Assembly (NCBI GenBank): GCA_002101205.1
Contig: LWTM01000073.1
Coordinates: 35,814 to 99,813, forward strand
Origin: Cycloclasticus sp. symbiont of Poecilosclerida sp. N
GTDB taxonomy: Bacteria; Pseudomonadota; Gammaproteobacteria; Methylococcales; Cycloclasticaceae
DNA: 64,000 nucleotides
Direction of reading: 5' to 3'
Made by a program: the position numbers and the translations under genes. Of the stretch, positions 42,847 through 51,835 are shown in pieces. How positions within the stretch are numbered: position 1 is the first letter of the stretch; every line of letters begins with the position of its first letter. Below the pieces are notes generated by a model. That model saw only the letters and a list, made by a program, of their open reading frames with translations. It ran no database searches and was not told the DNA's origin.

Positions 42847-44325
42847 GTGGAGTTGTGCGTGCAAATACCCCTTAATTTATTTTCGTTCAAAGGTAATATC
42901 AGAATATTACACACCACCTGGCTGGCTTTCTTTATCAGCTTTCTGGTGTGGTTCAACCATGCACCATTGATGTCGGTTATACGCGAAGTGTTTGATTTAA
43001 CGAGCCAAGAAGTGTCCGTTCTATTGATACTCAATGTTGCGCTAACGATACCAGCACGGATTATTGTGGGGATATTGGTTGATAGTTATGGGCCCAAACG
43101 TCTATTTTCTGGCATCCTTATTATCTCAGGCTTCTTGTGCTTATTCTTTGCGTGGGCTCAAACCTTCCAACAACTTGCTTTAGCGCGGTTCTTATTGGGC
43201 TTTGCGGGCGCAGGCTTTGTCGTTGGCATTCGTATGATTGGTGAGTGGTTTCCTGCAAAGCAAAATGGCATTGCTCAAGGCATCTACGGCGGTTGGGGCA
43301 ACTTTGGCTCAGCCGGAGCGGCGATGTTATTGCCCGCATTGGCGCTATGGTTTGGCGGCGATGATGGCTGGCGTTATGCCGTGAGTACAACAGCGGTTAT
43401 AGCGATTCTTTATGGCGTTGTGTATTACTTCTCAGTAACAGATACCCCTAAAGGCTCTACGTATTTCAAGCCTAAAAAGATCGGAGGTATGGAAGTGAGT
43501 ACAAAAGCGGACCTCGCTTTGTATTTGCTTATGACTGCGCCCATTTATGCTGCATTGGCACTGTTGATTTGGAAACTATCACCCGCGGGCATGGCTTGGC
43601 TTAGTCGTGAGATATCATTAACGGCTTATGGCTGCGTTGCGGCGATTTATTTTTATCAGGCTGCGCAAATTATTAAAGTGAATAAAGATGTTTTTAGCAA
43701 AGAAACACCGGAAATGTTTCGCTATTCCTTTAGGCAAGTCGCCATTTTAGATTTGGGTTATATGGTCACGTTTGGTTCAGAGTTAGCATTGGTGTCCATG
43801 CTGCCATTACTTTATGTGGACATGTTCGGGCTTTCGCCGATAGCAGCAGGTTTATTAGCGGCTATTTATCCTGTGATGAATCTAATAGCAAGACCAGGCG
43901 GCGGCCTGATGAGCGACAAAATGGGGCGCAAACGTACGCTGGTGGTTTTATTCACAGGCATCACTTTGAGCTTCTTTGTTTTGGCTCAAGTGTCTGAATC
44001 ATGGGCCGTTGCAGTGGTGGCTGTCTCAACCGTATTTTGCGCGTTATTTGCACAGGGTGGCTCGGGTGCGGTTTATGCAATGGCTCCACTTATACAGCGC
44101 AGAATGACAGGGCAAATCGCGGGTATGGTCGGTGCCTATGGCAACGTGGGTGCTTTGGTATTTCTAACCGTATTGTCTTTTGTATCACCACAAGTGTTCT
44201 TTCTAGTGATTGGCGGTGCGGCAGCGACAGTGTTATTGTTAATGATTGTTTTTCTTAAAGAACCCAAAGGTCAAACGGCTGAAATTCTTGAAGATGGGAC
44301 AATCGAACTTATTGATGTGACATAA
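42847..44325 (+). CDS. narK: Nitrate/nitrite transporter, MFS NarK/NasA type
   Basis: 492-residue major-facilitator protein with about twelve membrane segments. Nitrate-porter signatures are GFAGAGFVVGIRMIGEWFPA with the substrate arginine, GGWGNFGSAGAAMLLPALAL and, in the second half, GAYGNVGALVFLTVLSF. It imports nitrate for the divergent nas operon. GTG start at 42847; another GTG at 42859 is possible. The long central loop between the sixth and seventh segments is normal for the assimilatory branch. Confidence 0.9.
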   Translation: MELCVQIPLNLFSFKGNIRILHTTWLAFFISFLVWFNHAPLMSVIREVFDLTSQEVSVLLILNVALTIPARIIVGILVDSYGPKRLFSGILIISGFLCLFFAWAQTFQQLALARFLLGFAGAGFVVGIRMIGEWFPAKQNGIAQGIYGGWGNFGSAGAAMLLPALALWFGGDDGWRYAVSTTAVIAILYGVVYYFSVTDTPKGSTYFKPKKIGGMEVSTKADLALYLLMTAPIYAALALLIWKLSPAGMAWLSREISLTAYGCVAAIYFYQAAQIIKVNKDVFSKETPEMFRYSFRQVAILDLGYMVTFGSELALVSMLPLLYVDMFGLSPIAAGLLAAIYPVMNLIARPGGGLMSDKMGRKRTLVVLFTGITLSFFVLAQVSESWAVAVVAVSTVFCALFAQGGSGAVYAMAPLIQRRMTGQIAGMVGAYGNVGALVFLTVLSFVSPQVFFLVIGGAAATVLLLMIVFLKEPKGQTAEILEDGTIELIDVT

Positions 44326-44345
44326 CGTTAAAATAGCGATAATAA

Positions 44346-46058
44346 ATGAGCGAATCTAACGCATTAATCAGCATTGGACAGTACAGCGACAAAGGCATCA
44401 AAGATGAAAATCAAGATAGCTTCGGTGTACTTTTACCCGAAGCTGCGGCTTTAAGCCACAAAGGCATCGTGGCCGTTATCGCCGATGGTGTGAGCGGTTG
44501 CGCAGAGGGCAAGTTAGCGAGTGAAACGGGTGTTAAAAGTTTATTAATGGATTATTACTGCACGCCCGATTCGTGGACAGTAAAAACATCTGTACAAAAA
44601 GTACTGCTGGCAACCAATCGATGGATGTACGGGCAAGGCGTTGCTAATCAAGATGAGCATAAAGGCTTAGCAACAACGCTCAGCGCTTTGGTGGTTAAAT
44701 CCTCCACGGTACATTTATTTCATATTGGTGACACGCGCGTATACCGATTAAGAAAAGGCGAGCTGATTCAGTGTACCAAAGACCACCGGTTTTGGGCGTC
44801 TGAAGAGAAGAACTACCTCACCCGCGCGATGGGTATCGACTTACACCTTGATATTGATTACCGCAACTTCCTTGTTGAAAAAGACGACATTTTCTTAATG
44901 ACAACGGACGGTGTGCATGAATTTATCAGCGATGAAAAAATGGTGCAGTTTATTGAAAACAGCACAGATAACTTAGACCGCGCGGCGAGAGAAATAGCCA
45001 TTTTAGCGTTAGAAAGCGGCAGTTTAGACAACGTAAGCTGCCAAATCGTGAAATTTAACGACTTACCGCAAGTTGAAGAAGAAGAGGTTTATCGGAAATT
45101 ATCTGAACTCCCTTTCCCGCCAGATCTGACAGCAGGTATGATTTTGGACGGTTACCGCATAGAGCGCGAGCTTCACGCCAGTAATCGGACACAAGTGTAT
45201 TTAGCAACTGACGAAGACACCGGCGATAAAGTGGTGATTAAAACGCCGTCAACCAACTATGCCGACGACGCGAATTACTTGGATATGTTCGTGCATGAGG
45301 AGTGGGTGGGTAAACTCATCGATAACAACCACGTGCTAAAACCCGTTGAACAAACAAGACCGCGACGCTTTTTATACTACGTGACTGAATATATAGAAGG
45401 TCAAACGCTCCGCCATTGGATGAATGATAATCCGTCACCAAGTGCTCACGATGTGCGAGCGATTGTTCGCCAGTTAGCGCGGGGCTTACGGGCTTTTCAT
45501 CGTAAAGAAATGATTCACCAAGATTTAAAGCCAGAGAACATTATTATTGACGCCCATAACACGGTAAAAATAATTGATTTTGGTTCAACAAAAGTAGCGG
45601 GCGTTGAAGAAATAACCACCCCCTTAGAGCGTTTAAGTTTGTTGGGTACGCAACACTACACCGCACCAGAATACTTTCTAGGCACAAGTTCTAGCTACAG
45701 ATCAGATGCGTTTTCACTCGGTATATTATGTTATGAAATGTTCACAGGGCACTTTCCTTACGGCGACAAATACGGTGAAAAAGGCGTTAGTAAACTCAGC
45801 TATATATCCGCGCGCCAGCATAACGAAGACATTCCCGTGTGGGTTGATGGCGCGTTAAAGAAAATGGTGTCGCCAAAAGCCAGCGACCGTTATGAAGAAA
45901 CGTCAGAATTCATCCACGATCTAGCCTATCCCAACAAGGATTTTACCGAAATGAAAGATACCCCGCTGATTGAGCGTAACCCGCTCATTTTTTGGAAAGG
46001 CTTGGCTTTGTTGAGTGTGCTGGCGAATATATATTTGTTATTTAAAGGTTCGGTTTAA
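44346..46058 (+). CDS. PP2C phosphatase-Ser/Thr protein kinase fusion with C-terminal membrane anchor
   Basis: 570 residues. Residues 1-240 are a PP2C-type phosphatase (DENQDSFGVLLPE, VAVIADGVSGCAEGKLASET, FLMTTDGVHEF). Residues 265-530 are a Hanks-type kinase (VVIKTPS with the lysine, HQDLKPENIIIDAHNTVKII with catalytic Asp, DFGSTK). The C-terminus WKGLALLSVLANIYLLFK is a membrane anchor. Such bifunctional proteins are known beside nitrate transporters in nas clusters; regulation of transport or reductase by phosphorylation is suspected but unproved. 20 bases after narK. Confidence 0.9.
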   Translation: MSESNALISIGQYSDKGIKDENQDSFGVLLPEAAALSHKGIVAVIADGVSGCAEGKLASETGVKSLLMDYYCTPDSWTVKTSVQKVLLATNRWMYGQGVANQDEHKGLATTLSALVVKSSTVHLFHIGDTRVYRLRKGELIQCTKDHRFWASEEKNYLTRAMGIDLHLDIDYRNFLVEKDDIFLMTTDGVHEFISDEKMVQFIENSTDNLDRAAREIAILALESGSLDNVSCQIVKFNDLPQVEEEEVYRKLSELPFPPDLTAGMILDGYRIERELHASNRTQVYLATDEDTGDKVVIKTPSTNYADDANYLDMFVHEEWVGKLIDNNHVLKPVEQTRPRRFLYYVTEYIEGQTLRHWMNDNPSPSAHDVRAIVRQLARGLRAFHRKEMIHQDLKPENIIIDAHNTVKIIDFGSTKVAGVEEITTPLERLSLLGTQHYTAPEYFLGTSSSYRSDAFSLGILCYEMFTGHFPYGDKYGEKGVSKLSYISARQHNEDIPVWVDGALKKMVSPKASDRYEETSEFIHDLAYPNKDFTEMKDTPLIERNPLIFWKGLALLSVLANIYLLFKGSV

Positions 46059-46178
46059 TTTCCCTATTTAATCGGTCATTTAATCGTGATCTGCCCCCTA
46101 TTTGTTTCGATTTTTTGTCTGCCTTATGTACCACCTTATGAGAACGTCTATTAACAGGGTGTAGTGACGGCGAGAAAT

Positions 46179-46985
46179 TTATTTTTTTGTGCTTTTATTA
46201 ACCAATTTAATGTCAGCTTTTTCTCTTAATTCATTAATGTGTTCTTGGATATGTTGTTGTTCTAAAGCAGCGGTAATACGGGGCTTAATTTGTTGAAAAG
46301 AGGGAGGGGTACCTGCGCGTTGACCCGTACGCAAAATGATATGCCAACCAAACTGAGTGCGTACAGCTTGTTTCGTATGCTCACCGTCTTTTAACGCCAT
46401 AACAGCTTCAGAAAATTCGGGCACCATGCGTTGAGGAGTAAACCAACCTAGATCGCCGCCCTCAGGACCGGTTGGCCCAGTAGAGTATTGCTTTGCTAAA
46501 TCAGCAAAACTCGCACCTTTACTTAGCTTTTCTATCACTTCTTTGGCCTTAGCTTCTTCTTCTAAGAGGATATGGCTTGCTTTTAGTTCGATGACTTTAA
46601 TGTCGTCGAGACGCGCGTTGTACTCTTTCTTTAATAGTTTTTCTGAAATAGGGTTGTTGTCTAAAAAGTTAATCATCGCAGCTTGCGAGAGCATATTTAG
46701 CCTGATGAAGTTCATGCGCGACTTAAATTCATCCGAATCACCCAAACCTTTGTTCTGCGCTTCTTCTTTAAGCAATTGCATATCGATAATGTCATCAATA
46801 AGCTGGCTGGCTGCTATTTCATTTTCAGGGTCACCTCGGCGCCTTTCTAAGGCATAAAATTGAAGCGTGGACTGTTTCAATTGGTGGCCATTAACTGTGG
46901 CGATGGTCGGGTTGTCTTCTGCAAAAGTTAATGACGACGTTGCTAATAGTAGTATGTAAGTAATAGTTCCTATCTTAAGCTTCAT
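46179..46985 (-). CDS. Parvulin-type peptidyl-prolyl isomerase (periplasmic/outer-membrane chaperone type)
   Basis: 268 residues with signal peptide (ILLLATSSLTFAED), an N-terminal SurA/PrsA-like chaperone region, and one rotamase domain from about 132: KASHILLEEEAKAKEVIEKL, STGPTGPEGGDLGWFTPQRM, VRTQFGWHIILRTGQR. Acts on secreted or outer-membrane proteins. Directly downstream of the BolA gene with no gap. Confidence 0.88.
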   Translation of the reverse strand: MKLKIGTITYILLLATSSLTFAEDNPTIATVNGHQLKQSTLQFYALERRRGDPENEIAASQLIDDIIDMQLLKEEAQNKGLGDSDEFKSRMNFIRLNMLSQAAMINFLDNNPISEKLLKKEYNARLDDIKVIELKASHILLEEEAKAKEVIEKLSKGASFADLAKQYSTGPTGPEGGDLGWFTPQRMVPEFSEAVMALKDGEHTKQAVRTQFGWHIILRTGQRAGTPPSFQQIKPRITAALEQQHIQEHINELREKADIKLVNKSTKK

Positions 46986-47285
46986 TTATATCTCCTGTTG
47001 TTGAGGTTGTTCTTCGGGTGTAAATGCTTTGATGCTCAGCGCATGAATTTCTTGTTTCATCATGTTGCCAAGCGCTGCATATATACGTTGATGGCGCTGT
47101 ATGCGCGATTGGCCATTAAATTCGCTAGATACGATGGTGAGATAAAAATGCCCGCCACCCGATTTAGCACCCTCATGCCCTGCATGAGCTTGGCTATCAT
47201 CCAATACTTGAATGAATGTCGGCTGAAGCGCGTTAGTTAATGTGTTTTTTATAATGTCAGTGCGGCGAGTCATTTTTTTAATCAT
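46986..47285 (-). CDS. BolA-family protein
   Basis: BolA/YrbA-fold protein, about 95-99 residues: LDDSQAHAGHEGAKSGGGHF contains the invariant His and GGGHF motif, and SRIQRHQRIYAALGNMM is the nucleic-acid-facing helix. BolA proteins work with monothiol glutaredoxins in iron-sulfur trafficking and in gene control. Start at ATG 47285 or the ATG four codons later. Between yciB and the parvulin gene, spacing two bases. Confidence 0.88.
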   Translation of the reverse strand: MIKKMTRRTDIIKNTLTNALQPTFIQVLDDSQAHAGHEGAKSGGGHFYLTIVSSEFNGQSRIQRHQRIYAALGNMMKQEIHALSIKAFTPEEQPQQQEI

Positions 47286-47287
47286 TC

Positions 47288-47836
47288 CTATTTTGCTTGA
47301 GGTTTCTCTGGTTCTTTGATGTACTTCATTAAATAAAAGCCTTGGGCGACGATAAAGACAAGAGTGAGGCCTAGCATGCCGAATAATTTAAAGTCAGCCC
47401 ACGTGTCGGTGTCAAAGTTGTAAGCAACGGCTAAATTAACTGCGCCTACAGTGATAAAGAAGCACACCCATATCGCATTTAACCGTGACCAAATGGCGTC
47501 TGGAAGCGATAAATTTCCACCCATTAGCTTTTTGATAATAGGGTCTTTGCCAATAAAGTGACTGCCAATGCATATGACTGCGAATAGCCAGTTTATGACA
47601 GTAGGCTTCCACTTAAAGAACATTTCATTTTGTAAGTACAATGTGACACCGCCGGAAATTGCAATAATAACGAACGTGATGAGAAGTGTTTTTTCTACGC
47701 GTTTGTACCGCAGCCAAGAATAAGCAACTTGAATGGTAGATGCGATAATAGCAATGCTTATAGCAACGTAAATACCTTGCCACTTGAAGGCAATATAAAA
47801 TAGCAGGATAGGGAAAAAATCGAATAAAAGCTTCAT
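47288..47836 (-). CDS. yciB: Inner-membrane septation protein A (YciB/IspZ)
   Basis: 182-residue membrane protein with five to six hydrophobic segments. Family marks: MKLLFDFFPILLFYIAFKW at the N-terminus, FFKWKPTVINWLFAV, SRLNAIWVCFFITVGAVNLA and a C-terminal WADFKLFGMLGLTLVF. Needed for normal cell envelope and division in enterobacteria. First of the yciB-bolA-parvulin operon. Confidence 0.92.
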   Translation of the reverse strand: MKLLFDFFPILLFYIAFKWQGIYVAISIAIIASTIQVAYSWLRYKRVEKTLLITFVIIAISGGVTLYLQNEMFFKWKPTVINWLFAVICIGSHFIGKDPIIKKLMGGNLSLPDAIWSRLNAIWVCFFITVGAVNLAVAYNFDTDTWADFKLFGMLGLTLVFIVAQGFYLMKYIKEPEKPQAK

Positions 47837-47856
47837 ATATACAGATTGATGGAAGC

Positions 47857-48111
47857 TTAGACTTCGAGGTCTATGCCCATCTGTTCGCGTAGCTCGTCAC
47901 GAAGCGCTTGGGTTTGTTTTTCATTGCTAGTGGTGCGAAAACTGGGTTTTTGCCCACCTACTATCGGTTCAATTTGTTCAAAAAGCTCGACGCGTTCGGC
48001 CTCGTTTGGTGTTGATCGGCGGGTTGCCGGGTTCTTTTCAGCTTGTTTACTAGACACTCTTTTCGGCTCAGTGGTTATGTTAACGGCAGTTAAATTTGCT
48101 TGAATGATCAT
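47857..48111 (-). CDS. Small conserved-looking protein of unknown function
   Basis: 84 residues, hydrophilic, MIIQANLTAVNITTEPKRVS then a charged middle and TQALRDELREQMGIDLEV at the end. No domain or signal peptide that I recognise. Placed 20 bases upstream of yciB on the same strand and divergent from zapE, with ATG at 48111. Composition resembles the neighbouring core genes. Confidence 0.6.
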   Translation of the reverse strand: MIIQANLTAVNITTEPKRVSSKQAEKNPATRRSTPNEAERVELFEQIEPIVGGQKPSFRTTSNEKQTQALRDELREQMGIDLEV

Positions 48112-48207
48112 GGTCTATAATTGTTACAATAAGGCTACAGCGGCATTCGCAGCGCGAATGCTTTTTCTTTCATACGTGCAATTTAACACAGTTAAGCAAT
48201 TTTCACT

Positions 48208-49314
48208 ATGAGTCTATTAGAGCACTATTTAGCGGACCAAACGCAAAATGGTTTTATTAAAGATGATGCGCAATTGGCCGTCATAGGGCGCTTAACACAA
48301 CTACATGATGCTTTAGAAAGCTCGCCGCCACAAGAAACAGCCGAAAAGAAAGGTTTCTTTTCTAAATTCAAAGCAGCGCAGAAGGTAACGGTAACAGCAC
48401 CACAAGGTCTATATTTATGGGGCGGGGTTGGGCAGGGGAAAACGTATTTAATGGATATTTTCTACGACTCCTTATCGTTTAAAGAAAAGCAAAGAACGCA
48501 TTTTCACCGGTTTATGCAAAAAATTCATCAACAATTGAATACCATAAAAGGCGTAGAAGACCCGTTACAAGTTGTGGCTGATGACATTGCTAAACATTAC
48601 CGCATTGTTTGCTTCGATGAGTTTTTCGTTTCAGATATTACAGATGCAATGCTACTAGGGCGCTTATTTGAAGCCTTGTTTAAACGAGGTATTTGCCTTG
48701 TGGCAACATCCAATATTCAGCCCGATGATTTGTATAAAGGCGGCTTGCAACGAGCCCGTTTTTTACCCGCGATTGAGGCATTAAAAAAACACTGCGATGT
48801 GCTAAAGCTAGACAGCGGAATCGATTACCGTCTACGTGAATTAGAGCAGGCAGAAATCTATCATTTTCCTTTAGATGCACGGGCCGATGTCGTACTAACC
48901 AAGTTATTCGAGCAAATGACCGCGGCAGATGTAGAACCCGAATCAAGTTTAGAAATAGAAGGGCGGGAAATTCTTGTAAAGCATTGTGCGGAGGGTGTTG
49001 TTTGGTTTGAGCACCAAGCCATTTGCGATATCCCCCGGGGAGCAGCGGATTACATAGAAATATCAAGGCTATTCCATACCGTGCTAGTATCTAACGTCGC
49101 CGTAATGAACGACATGAATAACGATACTGCCAACCGCTTCATCAACCTTGTAGATGAGCTTTATGACCACAATGTAAAGCTGATTATTTCAGCCGAAGTG
49201 TCAGTCGAAGAACTATATCAAGGCACAAAACTCGCGTTCCAATTTGAACGCACCACCAGCCGGCTCTTAGAAATGCAGTCACACGACTACCTAGAGCGTC
49301 CACATTTACCGTAA
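48208..49314 (+). CDS. zapE: Cell division protein ZapE (AFG1-like ATPase)
   Basis: 368-residue ATPase that associates with the Z ring. Walker A GGVGQGKTYLMDIFYD near residue 72 and the family-specific HFHRFMQKIHQQL, IVCFDEFFVSDITDAMLLGR (Walker B) and TSNIQPDDLYKGGLQRARFL are all present. Length agrees with the family. ATG at 48208. DUF1244 gene follows 13 bases downstream. Confidence 0.95.
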   Translation: MSLLEHYLADQTQNGFIKDDAQLAVIGRLTQLHDALESSPPQETAEKKGFFSKFKAAQKVTVTAPQGLYLWGGVGQGKTYLMDIFYDSLSFKEKQRTHFHRFMQKIHQQLNTIKGVEDPLQVVADDIAKHYRIVCFDEFFVSDITDAMLLGRLFEALFKRGICLVATSNIQPDDLYKGGLQRARFLPAIEALKKHCDVLKLDSGIDYRLRELEQAEIYHFPLDARADVVLTKLFEQMTAADVEPESSLEIEGREILVKHCAEGVVWFEHQAICDIPRGAADYIEISRLFHTVLVSNVAVMNDMNNDTANRFINLVDELYDHNVKLIISAEVSVEELYQGTKLAFQFERTTSRLLEMQSHDYLERPHLP

Positions 49315-49327
49315 ATAGGAGATAACC

Positions 49328-49633
49328 ATGAACAAAGAAACTCAAACAGAAATAGAAGCCGCCGCTTTTAGACGGATCATTAAGCACTTTCAAACGCATA
49401 CTGATGTGCAAAATATCGACTTAATGAATTTGGCCGACTTTTGCCGAAACTGCTTTTCAAAATGGTACATGGCAGAAGCCAAAGAGCGCGGTGAAAATAT
49501 TGATTATGCTGCTGCGCGTGAGGTGGTTTATGGGATGCCTTTTTCAAAGTGGAAGAGTCAATACCAAAAACCAGCGACGCCAGAACAACTAGCGGCGTTT
49601 GAAGTGGGGGAGAAGAGAAGGGAAAGGGGTTAG
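49328..49633 (+). CDS. DUF1244 family protein
   Basis: 101 residues: AAAFRRIIKHFQTHTDVQNI, DLMNLADFCRNCFSKWYMAE and GMPFSKWKSQYQKPATPEQ are characteristic of the DUF1244 family of small helical proteins, function unknown. AGGAG precedes the ATG. Last core gene before a patch of relics. Confidence 0.85.
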   Translation: MNKETQTEIEAAAFRRIIKHFQTHTDVQNIDLMNLADFCRNCFSKWYMAEAKERGENIDYAAAREVVYGMPFSKWKSQYQKPATPEQLAAFEVGEKRRERG

Positions 49634-50013
49634 TAGGGGGTGTTGACTGTGTAGAGGGCATTTAGTTGGTAATCTTTTCAACTAAAGCAGCACCAGAATG
49701 GGCCTGTTGATTTTCAAAAGTACCAAAATTAGACCTATCATCCTTAGTTTTTCCACCGTATGGATGCTAGTTGTCAGGGTTTTTGAAAAACTCGTTTTTA
49801 ATTACAAGTTCGTGTAGATTCTATTCCTCATTACAAGAAAAAATCTCTGAAAATAATTTTTGCATTTGTGATGAACTCCACATATTACACTTTAATCATA
49901 ACGCTAGAATTTAGCAGTCGCGTTAGCGGTCGGCAGGAATGATTTGTTATGTTTTTTATTTATCCTGCACATTGTATTTTGGTTTTTTTAGCCATTTTTC
50001 TCTGCTAAGTTAA
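49634..50013 (-). other. Relic patch: coding debris and a weak attC-like site
   Basis: On the reverse strand from about 49770 to 49662 an open frame reads GGKTKDDRSNFGTFENQQAH, then SGAALVEKITN and stop. The end resembles the N box of a GHKL ATPase (ALVEKITN-x-x-D), so this may be the head of a lost gene. At 49897-49951 the reverse strand reads ACATAACAAATCATTCCTGC and ends AGCGTTATG, boundaries like those of attC, but the internal pairing is poor. I rank both as tentative. Confidence 0.3.
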
Positions 50014-50190
50014 TTAACAAGATATTTCTGTACCATCTATTTCACAGGTTTCTATAATTCTTTTTACAGCTTTTTTAAAGCCATAATCTCTATGTGCCCC
50101 ATACCAATCAATATCTGAATAATTTACCGCAAATGTTAAGGTAGTGACTGTTGCCAAACCTACAATAAAACCTATTATATATTTCCTCAT
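50014..50190 (-). CDS. 58-residue small exported or membrane protein
   Basis: MRKYIIGFIVGLATVTTLTF is a clear signal or anchor segment, followed by AVNYSDIDWYGAHRDYGFKK and a tail with two cysteines (CEIDGTEISC). GAGGAGTAAAAA directly before the ATG is a strong ribosome site. No family known. If the attC-like site at 49897 is real, this is a minus-oriented cassette gene. Confidence 0.55.
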   Translation of the reverse strand: MRKYIIGFIVGLATVTTLTFAVNYSDIDWYGAHRDYGFKKAVKRIIETCEIDGTEISC

Positions 50191-50218
50191 TTTTTACTCC
50201 TCTTGAATTCACATCATA

Positions 50219-50826
50219 AGTGCAACACTCGTTAGTCGGTCAAAAGAGTCTATTAACCACTGTTTAATCCGACAAGAAAAAGGAGTGAAACATGAAAATA
50301 TATACCCATTTGACCGAAGTACAAAGATACCATATTTACCTAATGGAAAAGCAAGGCTCTAGTCTTAGATTCACCGCCAAAATAATGAACAGGTCTACCT
50401 CCACCATTAGCCGTGAGATTAAGCGTAATACGGGCAAAAAATTATCGCCCTAAACAGGCAAATGAGTTTGCACAACAAAGGCATCAACAGAAAAACAAAC
50501 ACATTACACTGACTGCTGAAATCATGGGCTACATCCGTGAAAAACTAAAAGAGTATTGGAGTCCCGAGCAAATAGTGGGGCGTTTAGAGCTGGATAAGAA
50601 AGTTAAAATAAGCGCTGAAACCGCCTATCGTTCCGTCTGGGCGACGGGGAGGTTGATTTAGTCATTGGCAAAGGCCACAAAGATGACGTTGCCACCCTTG
50701 CTGAGCGTAAGAGCAGACGCTATCTTGCACGACCCATTGCCAACAAAACCGCACAGGCTGCAAATGATGCTATTGCTAAATTACTAACACCCATTAAGTA
50801 CTGGGTCAAAACCCTAACTTTTGACT
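50219..50826 (+). mobile_element. IS30-family element, 5' part, with frameshifts
   Basis: Left end near GTGCAACACTCG (50222), ATG at 50292. The transposase is spread over three frames: MKIYTHLTEVQRYHIYLMEK and TISREIKRNTGKKL; then ITLTAEIMGYIREKLKEYWS and PEQIVGRLELDK; then DLVIGKGHKDDVATLAERKS and AKLLTPIKYWVKTLTFD. It stops abruptly in the catalytic core, where the repeat shared with 16075-16116 begins. A C-terminal piece of an IS30 lies at 16117. Confidence 0.8.
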
Positions 50827-50867
50827 GTATGAGTCCACCACATGTTGCACTGTGGTTTGTTTTCAAT
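50827..50867 (+). repeat. Second copy of the sequence abutting IS30
   Basis: GTATGAGTCCACCACATGTT and on to GTTTTCAATGA; reverse complement of 16075-16116 with about five differences. Here it adjoins the N-terminal IS30 part; at 16117 the C-terminal part. Confidence 0.55.
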
Positions 50868-50990
50868 GATATACTGCATCGATGTTTTTAACTCTAAACC
50901 TTTATGCGGTCTTATGCTGAGGTTTCTGAATATTAGGAAATAGTGCAGTTGTGGGCTAGACTAACAAACCACAAACAGGTAAAAGCAACG

Positions 50991-51434
50991 ATGATGAAGG
51001 CTATGTTTACATCAAATCCAAAAAAATTAAAAGAAATAAATATAACGAATGTATCAACCATTATTGGTGAAGGTACCGTGATTCAAGGCGACTTGATTTA
51101 TGCAGGTGACTTGCACATTGACGGTAAAATTGTTGGGAATATTACTGCGGAAAAGGGTTCTGGTGCCACACTAACACTCAGTAAGTTAGGTTCGGTGCAG
51201 GGCAACATTAATGTGCCAACAGTCGTCATCGATGGTGAGGTTCAAGGTGATGTAATGGCATCTGAACGTGTTCAGTTGATTTCTAATTCTCGCATTACAG
51301 GTAATGTACAATACAATTTAATAGAGATGGAAGTAGGCGCTGAGGTTAATGGTCATCTGGTGCGTCAACAAGTTGAGCGTTCAAATGTTGCGCAAATTCC
51401 GCTGCAAGATGCAGGAAAAGAAGAACTTTCTTGA
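50991..51434 (+). CDS. Bactofilin (polymer-forming cytoskeletal protein)
   Basis: About 147 residues forming the right-handed beta-helix bactofilin domain: STIIGEGTVIQGDLIYAGDL, HIDGKIVGNITAEKG, SVQGNINVPTVVIDGEVQGD, ISNSRITGNVQYNL. Bactofilins polymerise in the cytoplasm and organise cell-wall enzymes; the nearby M23 peptidase gene is a typical associate. I start at ATG 50991. The frame extends upstream to 50943, but that part adjoins IS debris and is not bactofilin-like, so the native promoter may have been displaced. Confidence 0.87.
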   Translation: MMKAMFTSNPKKLKEINITNVSTIIGEGTVIQGDLIYAGDLHIDGKIVGNITAEKGSGATLTLSKLGSVQGNINVPTVVIDGEVQGDVMASERVQLISNSRITGNVQYNLIEMEVGAEVNGHLVRQQVERSNVAQIPLQDAGKEELS

Positions 51435-51485
51435 TTGCAGGTATACTAACTACATATTACATAGACTTAAAAACGAGAAATCAAA

Positions 51486-51833
51486 ATGACTACATTTGCT
51501 ATGAAGGCTGATATTAATTTCACAGACAGTGCCGCTAAAAAAGTTGCAGAGCTTATTAAAGAAGAGGGTAATAGCGAGTTAAAGCTTCGCGTGTATGTTT
51601 CAGGTGGTGGGTGTTCTGGTTTTCAATATGGGTTTACGTTTGATGAAACCGTAGCGGAAGATGACTTCGGTATTGAAAAAGACGGTGTTGAAGTGATTAT
51701 TGACCCTATGAGTTACCAATATCTAGAAAAGGCAGAAGTGGATTACAAAGAAAGCCTGCAAGGTTCTCAATTTGTTATTCGTAATCCCAATGCAAGCACA
51801 ACATGTGGTTGTGGTTCATCATTTGCAGCGTAG
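51486..51833 (+). CDS. erpA: Iron-sulfur cluster insertion protein ErpA
   Basis: 115-residue A-type carrier delivering 4Fe-4S clusters to apoproteins. [20 protein letters not shown] and the C-terminal [14 protein letters not shown] supply the three conserved cysteines. Fifty bases after the bactofilin gene, convergent with anmK. Confidence 0.94.
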   Translation: MTTFAMKADINFTDSAAKKVAELIKEEGNSELKLRVYVSGGGCSGFQYGFTFDETVAEDDFGIEKDGVEVIIDPMSYQYLEKAEVDYKESLQGSQFVIRNPNASTTCGCGSSFAA

Positions 51834-51835
51834 TA

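Noticed and set aside
49897..49951. A fourth attC site
   Set aside because: Boundary heptamers fit on the minus strand but the interior arms pair poorly; kept only as a tentative note.
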